The position numbers and the translations under genes are program-made. A stretch of 64,000 nucleotides of DNA from Candidatus Gallionella acididurans (GTDB lineage: Bacteria; Pseudomonadota; Gammaproteobacteria; Burkholderiales; Gallionellaceae): the NCBI GenBank assembly GCA_001577345.1, contig LSLI01000006.1:1-64000 (forward strand), written 5' to 3'. Shown piece after piece: positions 55,820 through 62,938 of the stretch. Positions within the stretch are counted from its first letter, which is position 1. Each line of letters starts with the position of its first letter. A model generated the notes under the pieces. The model did no database searches. It was not told where the DNA came from and was given only the letters and a program-made list of their open reading frames with translations.

Positions 55820-56187
55820 ATTTAATCAGCTTCGGCCTGATTTTCACCGGCGTGATGCTCAACGCCGCCGCGCAGATACTGATGAAATTGGGCACCAATG
55901 CCATCGGCCATTTCGAGTTCAGCATGGAAAACATCATGCCCATCGGCATGAAGTTTGCGACCGAGTGGCACATCATCACCGCCTTGTTTTGCTACGGCAT
56001 CAGCGTCGTGGTGTGGATGCTGGCGCTGTCGCGCGTGCCGGTCAGCATCGCGTTCCCCATGCTGTCCATGGCCTACGTGGTGACCGCTGTTGCCGCGTGG
56101 CAACTGTTGGGCGAATCCTTCAACCTGACCAAGATGTTGGGCATCGGCGTGATTATTTTTGGCGTCATTATTCTTTCGCGGGCTTAA
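55816..56187 (+). CDS. arnE: ArnE/ArnF-like small four-helix flippase subunit
   Basis: A 123-residue membrane protein with four predicted spans in an SMR/EamA-half layout (MNLISFGLIFTGVMLNAAAQ at the start, LSRVPVSIAFPMLSMAYV in TM3). In enterobacteria ArnE and ArnF form a heterodimer that moves undecaprenyl-phosphate-Ara4N across the inner membrane. Here only one such gene is present, so it may work as a homodimer or pair with a subunit encoded elsewhere. Its start overlaps the arnT stop by 4 bases (ATGA). The ArnE/ArnF distinction cannot be made by eye. Confidence 0.85.
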   Translation: MNLISFGLIFTGVMLNAAAQILMKLGTNAIGHFEFSMENIMPIGMKFATEWHIITALFCYGISVVVWMLALSRVPVSIAFPMLSMAYVVTAVAAWQLLGESFNLTKMLGIGVIIFGVIILSRA

Positions 56188-56217
56188 AGCCAATGCTGCC
56201 CACTAAACCGTCCGCCC

Positions 56218-56345
56218 TGAGGTATCGAAGGGCCTTTATAAAGTGGTTCAATACATCCGTTATGGTTCGATACCTCACCACGAACGGATGTACCCTGTGC
56301 TGTGGGCTTGTCGAAGCATCACCACGAACGGTTGCAGTACATCTT
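56218..56345. repeat. Nested palindromic repeat upstream of arnB
   Basis: Perfect 12-bp arms TGAGGTATCGAA (56218-56229) and TTCGATACCTCA (56266-56277) form a hairpin. A second, overlapping dyad pairs ACATCCGT (about 56253-56260) with ACGGATGT (56284-56291). The part around 56305-56330 with GGCTTGTCGAAGCA and CACGAACGG resembles a common interspersed repeat type of proteobacteria. It fills most of the arnE-arnB gap. Confidence 0.75.
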
Positions 56346-56358
56346 TACGGGTAAATTC

Positions 56359-57483
56359 ATGAATACATTCCTTCCTTTTTCCAAACCAACGATAGACGAA
56401 GCCACCATCGCCTCGGTCGCGGATACGCTGCGCTCCGGCTGGATCACCAGCGGCCCCAAGGTGCTGGAATTCGAGAAACAGCTTTCCGCCTATTTCGGTG
56501 GCCGCCCGGTGCGCACCTTCAATTCCGGCACCTGCACGATGGAGATCGCGCTGCGCATCGCGGGAATCGGTGCGGGCGACGAAGTCATCACCACGCCGAT
56601 TTCCTGGGTGGCGACCGCGAACGTGATCATCGAAGTCGGCGCGACGCCGGTGTTCGCCGATATCGACCCGGTCACGCGCAACATCGACCTGGACAAGCTG
56701 GAAGCCGCAATCACGCCGCGCACCAAGGCGGTCATTCCTGTCTATCTGGCCGGCAAGCCGGTGGATATGGACAGGCTGTATGCGATCGCGGACAAATACA
56801 ATCTGCGCGTGATCGAGGATGCCGCGCAGGCGATAGGTTCGAGCTGGAAGGAAAAACCCATAGGTTCGTTCGGCGATTTCGTCTCGTTCAGTTTTCAGGC
56901 CAACAAGAACATCACCACCTCCGAAGGCGGCTGCCTGGTGTTGAACGATGAGATCGAGGCAACATTTGCCGAAAAATACCGGTTGCAGGGCGTGACGCGC
57001 AGCGGCTGGGACGGCATCGAAGTGGACGTGCTGGGCGGCAAGTTCAACATGACCGACATCGCCGCCGCGATCGGCCTGGGCCAGTTTGCAAAATTGGATG
57101 CCATCACCGCGCAGCGGCGCAAACTGGCGAAACATTATTTCAAGACGCTGGGCAAGGATTTCGAAATGCAGACCGGCGCGCAACTGCCACCCGCGGAGTT
57201 CGAATCGACCAACTGGCATCTGTTCCAGGTTGTGCTGCCGGAGCGCATCGCTCGTCCCGACTTCATGGCGAAGATGAAGGAGCAACACAACATCGGCATC
57301 GGCTTCCATTACGCGCCTATCCATCTGTTCAAGCTGTATCGCGAGCGCGGCTTCAAGGAAGGGATGTTCCCGGTCGCCGAGCGCGTCGGCAAGCAGATCG
57401 TTTCGCTGCCGATGTTCTATGCGATGGATGAGGCGGATGTGGAGCGCACGTGTAAGGCGATGCGCGAGGTGTTGACAGAATAG
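56359..57483 (+). CDS. arnB: UDP-Ara4O aminotransferase
   Basis: A 374-residue PLP-dependent aminotransferase of the DegT/DnrJ/EryC1 family that makes UDP-Ara4N from the 4-keto sugar. The N-terminus LPFSKPTIDEATIASV and the RSGWITSGPKV segment match ArnB, and the PLP Lys lies in FSFQANKNITTSEGG. The ATG at 56359 is preceded by a weak GGG-containing site. It follows the palindromic element at 56218-56345; an unrelated A/T-richer gene separates it from arnC. Confidence 0.95.
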   Translation: MNTFLPFSKPTIDEATIASVADTLRSGWITSGPKVLEFEKQLSAYFGGRPVRTFNSGTCTMEIALRIAGIGAGDEVITTPISWVATANVIIEVGATPVFADIDPVTRNIDLDKLEAAITPRTKAVIPVYLAGKPVDMDRLYAIADKYNLRVIEDAAQAIGSSWKEKPIGSFGDFVSFSFQANKNITTSEGGCLVLNDEIEATFAEKYRLQGVTRSGWDGIEVDVLGGKFNMTDIAAAIGLGQFAKLDAITAQRRKLAKHYFKTLGKDFEMQTGAQLPPAEFESTNWHLFQVVLPERIARPDFMAKMKEQHNIGIGFHYAPIHLFKLYRERGFKEGMFPVAERVGKQIVSLPMFYAMDEADVERTCKAMREVLTE

Positions 57484-57553
57484 TCACCAATGCCATGCCA
57501 TGACTTTTTTTGCTAAATTACGGTAGGTGACTACAAAATTTGGAGCTGAGACC

Positions 57554-58075
57554 TTGGCAGAAGATAAGCACACAATAAGAAATTCTGTCATAGCTACTGT
57601 AATTGGTGGCCTCATACTTTCATTTATTCTTTGGCTTGTCGGATATTTTCCAACAGTCTGGGAAGGCCTTAAAAGATTGGCATCTTGGTTTTGGGGTGTA
57701 TCAATATCTTCCATGCCGACGCCAACTTGGGTTTTAGGGCTTCTTCTTGTAGGTTGTCTCCCGGTTTTGTGGGGGATTGGCTTGAGAATAACCAGTTTTT
57801 TTGTACCTGATGCTGTAGTTCCTTCCAATAATGAAACTGAGCTATCAAATAACGAGAGCAAGGTGCTAAAAGCTTTGGCTTCTGTAAATGGAGGTCCAAT
57901 CACCATTGATGTCATTGCAAGCAAAATCCAGCAGAATCGATTACGAACCGAGCAGGCAACTGACCTGTTAACACGCAAGGGATTTGTTCAGGGTTCGCGT
58001 GATATTTTTCACGGAACCAGCTACTACCTTAGCGAACCTGGGCGAGATTTGGTAATTAAGTTGGGCTATGCGTAA
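57554..58075 (+). CDS. Orphan membrane protein with C-terminal winged helix
   Basis: A 173-residue protein with two predicted membrane spans (about residues 12-34 and 60-82), then a linker with Asn/Ser/Glu and a C-terminal domain (about 100-170) that looks like a winged helix: ESKVLKALASVNGGPITIDVI, then a helix around EQATDLLTRKGFV and a wing ending SYYLSEPGRDLVIKLGYA. A TTG at 57554 has GGAG 8 bases upstream; a GTG at 57527 is an alternative with a poorer site. Codon use is richer in A/T than in arnB or arnC, between which it is inserted, suggesting recent gain. I do not recognise a family. It resembles small membrane-plus-winged-helix proteins near mobile or defence genes. Confidence 0.7.
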   Translation: MAEDKHTIRNSVIATVIGGLILSFILWLVGYFPTVWEGLKRLASWFWGVSISSMPTPTWVLGLLLVGCLPVLWGIGLRITSFFVPDAVVPSNNETELSNNESKVLKALASVNGGPITIDVIASKIQQNRLRTEQATDLLTRKGFVQGSRDIFHGTSYYLSEPGRDLVIKLGYA

Positions 58076-58101
58076 GCCGGCTGGGTTGGCTCGGTAGCCC
58101 G

Positions 58102-58238
58102 CGTAGGGCGCAGTAACCAACTGGCATTGCACCAAAGGTAGGCAATTCTCTAAGCTCTTCGAGCGTGAGAAGTTGACACCGCCGTATGTGTTTCTCCTAT
58201 GCATCCGATGCAATTCGCTCCGCTTATTGCACCCTACG
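58102..58238. repeat. Element with 15-bp imperfect terminal inverted repeats
   Basis: CGTAGGGCGCAGTAA (58102-58116) faces TTATTGCACCCTACG (58224-58238); 13 of 15 positions pair. The 137-bp unit lies between the orphan gene and arnC. GTAGGGTGCAATAA-type palindromes are common interspersed repeats in proteobacteria; the end structure is also compatible with a miniature inverted-repeat element. Confidence 0.7.
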
Positions 58239-58287
58239 ACAATCCCGATTTCGTTATCCGCGCCCCATGCGGTAAAATGCCGTCCTT

Positions 58288-59232
58288 ATGAGCACAACAC
58301 CCCAACTTTCCGTCGTCATCCCCGTCTATAACGAAGAGCAGGGCCTGCAGGCCCTGTTTGATCGCCTGTATCCTGCGTTGGACAAGCTTGGCATCTCATA
58401 CGAGATACTGTTCGTCAACGACGGCAGCCGCGACCGTTCCGCCTCTATCCTGCGCGAGCAGTTCCAGAAGCGTCCCGACGTCACGCGGGTGATCCTGTTC
58501 AACGGCAATTTCGGCCAGCATATGGCGATCATGGCGGCCTTCGAGCAGAGCCGCGGGCAGCGCATCGTCACGCTGGATGCAGATCTGCAGAATCCGCCCG
58601 AGGACACTGGCCTGTTGCTGGCGAAAATGGACGAGGGGCACGATTATGTCGGCTCGATCCGCCGCCAGCGCAGCGACAGCTGGTGGCGCCATGTGGCGTC
58701 GCGCATGATGAACCGGCTGCGCGAGCGCATCACGCGTATTCATATGACCGACCAGGGCTGCATGTTCCGCGCCTATGACCGCCGCATCGTTGATGCGATC
58801 AATAGCTGCAAGGAGGTGAGCACCTTCATTCCGGCGTTGGCTTATACCTTTGCGCGCAATCCCGCCGAAGTGATGGTGGGGCATGAAGAGCGCGAGGCGG
58901 GCGAATCGAAGTATTCGCTGTACAGCCTGATCCGCCTTAACTTTGACCTGATGACCAGCTTTTCGCTGGTGCCGCTGCAACTGTTTTCTATGCTGGGCAT
59001 CGCGATCTCGATGCTGTCGGCGTTTTTCGTGGTGTTCCTGGTGTTGCGCCGCATCATAATGGGGCCGGAAGCGGAGGGACTGTTCACACTGTTTGCGATA
59101 GCCTTCTTCCTGATCGGCATTACGCTGTTCGGTATCGGCCTGCTGGGTGAATACATCGGGCGTATTTACCAGCAAGTGCGCCACAGGCCGCGTTATCTGG
59201 TCGAGGCGATTCTGGAAAAACGTGATGAGTAG
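58288..59232 (+). CDS. arnC: Undecaprenyl-phosphate Ara4FN transferase
   Basis: A 314-residue GT-A glycosyltransferase linking 4-deoxy-4-formamido-arabinose to undecaprenyl phosphate. The N-terminal catalytic domain has SVVIPVYNEEQGLQALF, the VNDGSRDRS loop and the metal-binding TLDADLQNPPED. Two C-terminal membrane helices (about 230-255 and 265-290) anchor it to the inner membrane. The last 8 bases overlap the next gene's start (59225), so the formyltransferase is coupled. The ATG at 58288 follows a weak ribosome-binding site. Confidence 0.93.
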   Translation: MSTTPQLSVVIPVYNEEQGLQALFDRLYPALDKLGISYEILFVNDGSRDRSASILREQFQKRPDVTRVILFNGNFGQHMAIMAAFEQSRGQRIVTLDADLQNPPEDTGLLLAKMDEGHDYVGSIRRQRSDSWWRHVASRMMNRLRERITRIHMTDQGCMFRAYDRRIVDAINSCKEVSTFIPALAYTFARNPAEVMVGHEEREAGESKYSLYSLIRLNFDLMTSFSLVPLQLFSMLGIAISMLSAFFVVFLVLRRIIMGPEAEGLFTLFAIAFFLIGITLFGIGLLGEYIGRIYQQVRHRPRYLVEAILEKRDE

Positions 59233-60148
59233 TGCCGTGGTGTTTGCCTACCATAACGTAGGCTACCGCTGTTTAAGTGTGCTGTTGGCGCATGGCGTGG
59301 ATGTCGCGCTGGTGGTGACGCATAAAAACAACCCGAAAGAAACCATCTGGTTCGACAGTGTCGCCGAGCTGGCCGCATTGCACGGCATTCCGACCATCAC
59401 GCCGGACAACCCGAATACCCCGGAAGTCATCACGCAGATCCGCGCGCTGCAGCCGGATTTCTTCTTTTCATTTTATTACCGCGAAATGCTCAAGAGCGAG
59501 TTGCTGGAAATACCGAAGCGCGGCGCGCTGAACATGCACGGTTCGCTGCTGCCGAAATACCGTGGCCGCGTGCCGGTGAATTGGGCGATAATCCACGGCG
59601 AGACCGAAACCGGCAGCACGCTGCATTACATGACCGAGAAGCCGGACAACGGCGATATCGTCGCGCAGCAGGCTGTGCCTATCCTGCCAAATGACACGGC
59701 GCTGCAGGTGTTCCAGAAGGTGACCGTCGCGGCCGAGATCGCGTTGAACGATGTGTTGCCCGCGTTGCTGGCCGGCAATGCGCCGAGGATCAGGCAGGAC
59801 CTGGACAAGGGCGGGTATTTCGGCGGTCGCAAGGCGGAGGACGGTGTTATCGATTGGTCGCAATCGGCGCAGGCGATACACAACCTGGTACGCGCGGTGG
59901 CGCCGCCTTATCCGGGTGCGACGACGCGCCTGATGGGCAAGACTATGCGCGTCCTGCAGACGCTGGTGACAAAATGTACTGCGGCTGGTAAGGAACCACC
60001 TTCCTTCTACGTAAAGGAAGGCAAGGCTTATGCGATCTGCGGGCAGGGTGTGTTGCGCGTGGTGCAATTTGAGCTGGATGGCATCGCGATGAGCGCGGCG
60101 GAATTTGCGGCGAAGTACGGCGCACAGAGATTTGAATTTAATTGTTAA
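59225..60148 (+). CDS. arnA: UDP-Ara4N formyltransferase (stand-alone ArnA N-terminal domain)
   Basis: A 307-residue enzyme equal to the N-terminal half of E. coli ArnA. The formyltransferase motif reads NMHGSLLPKYRGRVPVNWAI, with the catalytic Asn and His, and the Asp lies in KPDNGDIVAQQ. The stop at 60148 is followed after 9 bases by a separate gene for the decarboxylase half, so ArnA is split here. The ATG at 59225 lies inside the end of arnC. N-formylation drives the otherwise unfavourable aminotransferase step. Confidence 0.93.
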   Translation: MSSAVVFAYHNVGYRCLSVLLAHGVDVALVVTHKNNPKETIWFDSVAELAALHGIPTITPDNPNTPEVITQIRALQPDFFFSFYYREMLKSELLEIPKRGALNMHGSLLPKYRGRVPVNWAIIHGETETGSTLHYMTEKPDNGDIVAQQAVPILPNDTALQVFQKVTVAAEIALNDVLPALLAGNAPRIRQDLDKGGYFGGRKAEDGVIDWSQSAQAIHNLVRAVAPPYPGATTRLMGKTMRVLQTLVTKCTAAGKEPPSFYVKEGKAYAICGQGVLRVVQFELDGIAMSAAEFAAKYGAQRFEFNC

Positions 60149-60157
60149 GGAAATAAA

Positions 60158-61198
60158 ATGAAAAAAGTACTGATACTCGGCGTGAACGGTTTTATCGGAC
60201 ACCATCTTTCCAACCGCATCCTTGCGACGACCGACTGGGAAGTCTACGGCATGGACATGAGCACAGATCGCATCACCGACCTGATCGGCAAGCCGCGCTT
60301 CCATTTCTTCGAGGGCGACATCACGATCAACCGTGAGTGGGTCGAGTACCACGTCAAGAAGTGCGATGTGATTTTGCCGCTGGTCGCGATTGCGACACCG
60401 TCAACCTACGTGAAGCAGCCGTTGCGCGTGTTCGAGCTGGACTTCGAGGCCAATCTGCCCATCGTGCGCGCGTCGGTCAAGTACGGCAAGCATCTGGTGT
60501 TTCCCTCGACTTCGGAAGTGTACGGCATGTGCCACGACGAGGAATTCGACCCGGCAGAATCCGAACTGGTCTGCGGCCCGATCAACAAGCCGCGCTGGAT
60601 CTATTCCTGCTCCAAGCAACTGATGGATCGCGTGATCTGGGGCTACGGCATGGAGGGCTTGAACTTCACGCTGTTCCGCCCGTTCAACTGGATAGGCGCC
60701 GGTCTGGATTCGATCCATACTGCAAAGGAAGGCAGCTCGCGCGTGGTCACGCAATTCCTCGGCCACATCGTGCGCGGCGAGAACATCAGCCTGGTGGACG
60801 GCGGGCACCAGAAACGCGCCTTCACCTATATCGACGACGGCATAGACGCGCTGATGAAGATCATCGAAAACAAGAATGGCATCGCCACCGGCAAGATTTA
60901 CAACATCGGCAACCCGACCAACAATTATGCGATTCGCGACCTGGCCGACATGATGCTTAAACTGGCGAAGGAATATGCCGAGTATCGCGACCCCGCCGCC
61001 AAGGTGAAGATCGTCGAGACGACTTCTGCGGCGTATTACGGCAAGGGATATCAGGACGTGCAGAACCGCGTGCCGAAGATCACCAATACCTGCGAGGAAC
61101 TGGGCTGGAAACCGACCATCAACATGGCCGACACGCTGCGCAATATTTTCGACGCGTATCGCGGCCAGGTTGCTGAAGCGCGCGGTCTGGTAGATTAA
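60158..61198 (+). CDS. UDP-glucuronate decarboxylase (stand-alone ArnA C-terminal domain)
   Basis: A 346-residue extended SDR equal to the C-terminal half of ArnA. The NAD motif GVNGFIGHH is at residues 8-16, the active-site Tyr and Lys lie in YSCSKQ, and FRPFNWIGAGLDSI is typical of ArnA. It oxidises and decarboxylates UDP-glucuronate to the 4-keto pentose used by ArnB. It follows the formyltransferase by 9 bases in the same direction. The two halves probably associate in trans. It is distinct from UDP-xylose synthase by the RPFNWIG motif. Confidence 0.93.
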   Translation: MKKVLILGVNGFIGHHLSNRILATTDWEVYGMDMSTDRITDLIGKPRFHFFEGDITINREWVEYHVKKCDVILPLVAIATPSTYVKQPLRVFELDFEANLPIVRASVKYGKHLVFPSTSEVYGMCHDEEFDPAESELVCGPINKPRWIYSCSKQLMDRVIWGYGMEGLNFTLFRPFNWIGAGLDSIHTAKEGSSRVVTQFLGHIVRGENISLVDGGHQKRAFTYIDDGIDALMKIIENKNGIATGKIYNIGNPTNNYAIRDLADMMLKLAKEYAEYRDPAAKVKIVETTSAAYYGKGYQDVQNRVPKITNTCEELGWKPTINMADTLRNIFDAYRGQVAEARGLVD

Positions 61199-61202
61199 AA
61201 AG

Positions 61203-61292
61203 CAGGACTGGGGTATGAGGACTGGGGACTGAGTAAAAGCCCGCTGCTCCGCCTTTATCTCAGTCCTTATCTCTCAGTCCTCAGTCCTTTTT
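61203..61292. repeat. Inverted repeat of GGACTGAG units upstream of arnD
   Basis: Units of AGGACTGGGG/GGACTGAG at 61203-61232 face CTCAGTCCT-type units at 61258-61287, followed by a run of Ts. The whole can form a long imperfect hairpin in the 100-base gap before arnD. It could act as an attenuating terminator or be another interspersed repeat. Confidence 0.65.
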
Positions 61293-61297
61293 TTATT

Positions 61298-62302
61298 ATG
61301 AAACTCGCCCTCAAAATTGATGTGGACACCTATCGCGGTACGCGCGAAGGCGTGCCGCGCCTGATCGAAGTGCTACAGCGCCATAACGCGCAGGCCACTT
61401 TTTTCTTCTCGCTGGGCCCCGATCACACCGGGCGCGCAATCAAGCGCGTATTCCGCCCCGGCTTTATCGGCAAGGTGTCGCGTACTTCCGTGGTGGAGCA
61501 CTACGGCATCAAGACCCTGTTGTACGGCACGCTGTTGCCGTCCCCCGATATCGGCAGAAAATGCGCTGACACCATGCGCATGGTAAAAGTCGCCGGTTTT
61601 GAAACCGGAATCCACTGCTACGACCATATCCGCTGGCAGGATTATGTGGCTGACAAGGATGCCGAGTGGACGCGGCGGGAACTGCAACTCGCAGTGGATC
61701 GCTACACAGAGATTTTTGGTGAGGCTCCGCATGCCCATGCCGCGGCCGGCTGGCAGATGAACCGCCATGCGCTGCGGATGATGCAGCAACTGGGTTTTCA
61801 ATACAGCTCGGATACGCGCGGCACGCATCCTTTCATTCCGACCTGGCAAGCCGAGATTATCGCCTGTCCGCAATTGCCGACGACCCTGCCGACGCTAGAT
61901 GAATTGATGAACCGCGACGGCATCACGCTTGAGAATATCGCGCAACATATCCTGCAGCTGACTGCAGAACCGTCTGCCACCGGTCGCACCCGCGCCGCGT
62001 TAGCCGGGGATTCGGCCGATTTCGGGAGCGGGTGCGAGGCCGGTATTCCCGCACCTGAGGGCTCCGCCCCACCGTGTCATACCGGCCACGTATATACGCT
62101 GCACGCGGAGCTGGAAGGCGGGAAATGGCTGCCGATATTCGAGCAGTTGCTGCAGGGCTGGCAGGAACAGGGCTACGAGCTGGTGTCCATGCAGCAATAC
62201 CTGCAGGGGCTGGACATTGCCTCATTACCCCGCCATGAGGTGGTGATGCGCGAGGTGGAGGGGCGGGTCGGTACGCTGGCCTGCCAGGGCGAAAAAAGCT
62301 GA
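61298..62302 (+). CDS. arnD: 4-Deoxy-4-formamido-arabinose-phosphoundecaprenol deformylase
   Basis: A 334-residue NodB-type polysaccharide deacetylase that removes the formyl group from the lipid-linked sugar. The metal-binding part reads LKIDVDTYRGTREGVPRL with ATFFFSLGPDHTG, and His residues lie in GIHCYDHIRWQ. E. coli ArnD is about 296 residues; the extra length here is mainly a segment at about 226-263 just before the conserved HVYTLHAELEGG, encoded by a palindromic, repeat-like stretch (61973-62086). The reading frame is kept. Whether the enzyme tolerates this surface insert is not known. Confidence 0.92.
   Translation: MKLALKIDVDTYRGTREGVPRLIEVLQRHNAQATFFFSLGPDHTGRAIKRVFRPGFIGKVSRTSVVEHYGIKTLLYGTLLPSPDIGRKCADTMRMVKVAGFETGIHCYDHIRWQDYVADKDAEWTRRELQLAVDRYTEIFGEAPHAHAAAGWQMNRHALRMMQQLGFQYSSDTRGTHPFIPTWQAEIIACPQLPTTLPTLDELMNRDGITLENIAQHILQLTAEPSATGRTRAALAGDSADFGSGCEAGIPAPEGSAPPCHTGHVYTLHAELEGGKWLPIFEQLLQGWQEQGYELVSMQQYLQGLDIASLPRHEVVMREVEGRVGTLACQGEKS
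61973..62086. repeat. Probable palindromic element inserted in frame within arnD
   Basis: About 114 bases encoding a Gly/Ala/Ser/Pro-rich stretch absent from the ArnD family. Its right part is bounded by a perfect 8-bp inverted repeat, GCCGGTAT (62039-62046) and ATACCGGC (62079-62086), ending exactly where ArnD homology resumes, and overlapped by GGTGCG/CGCACC. The length is a multiple of three, so the frame is preserved. Confidence 0.55.
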
Positions 62303-62435
62303 CCTGCTATTCAGTCTGTGACGATACATAGTGGCAGAAATCGTAGCGAGCGGCTTTGGGGCGGGGGATGCCGGAGCACAGTGCGTAGCCGCTCTGACAC
62401 GGTGTTGCGTAGCATCCTGGTGCGGGAAGAGCGGC

Positions 62436-62489
62436 CTGCATCTGCTCCCGCAATCGGCTGGCTTAGCCAGTAACGTGTCGCAGATGCAG
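62436..62489. repeat. Cruciform-like inverted repeat downstream of arnD
   Basis: CTGCATCTGC (62436-62445) and GCAGATGCAG (62480-62489) are perfect 10-bp arms; the loop contains a further CTGG-CTTAG-CCAG palindrome. No T run follows. The stretch 62303-62581 holds no gene I can support. Confidence 0.6.
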
Positions 62490-62581
62490 CATACACGACA
62501 GTATGTGAGGAGCGCGAGCACCGCCCGACCCCGCTCCGGAGTTGCGCATAACCACTGACTTGGTTGGCGTAGTTTGCCGAC

Positions 62582-62895
62582 TTATTGATACTTCCATAAT
62601 TCACGACACCCTTGCCGTCATTGCGAACGAAGTGAAGCAATCCAGCAAGACCAAGATGCATTTTTTTAAACCATCTGGATTGCCACGTCGGCTACGCCTT
62701 CTCGCAATGACAGCCTTACTGGATTGCCGCGTCGGCTTCGCCTCTGCCGCGCTTCGCTCGCAGCTGAAGCCTTGTTGCAATGACGAGACATTCTGGATTC
62801 CCCGAATTCGCTGGAATGACGTGCCAGTTTTTTAATTTCACCTTACCGCATTCCGAAAGATGTGTCACTGCCATCAAATATGAAAACCTCAATAG
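62582..62895. repeat. Interspersed composite repeat, copy 2
   Basis: About 314 bp, near-identical to 17762-18013 at both ends. It holds a full palindrome: GTCATTGCGAACGAAGTGAA...GCAATCCAG (from about 62617) facing CTGGATTGCC...TCGCAATGAC (about 62676-62711), then a second CTGGATTGCC unit, a CGAATTCGCTGGAATGAC unit and the shared tail ending near TATGAAAAC. It lies between the convergent arnD and ugd genes. Confidence 0.85.
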
Positions 62896-62938
62896 TCAGA
62901 TGGCTAGTCGTTTCATCAGTAGATTTATGTCGCTATGT

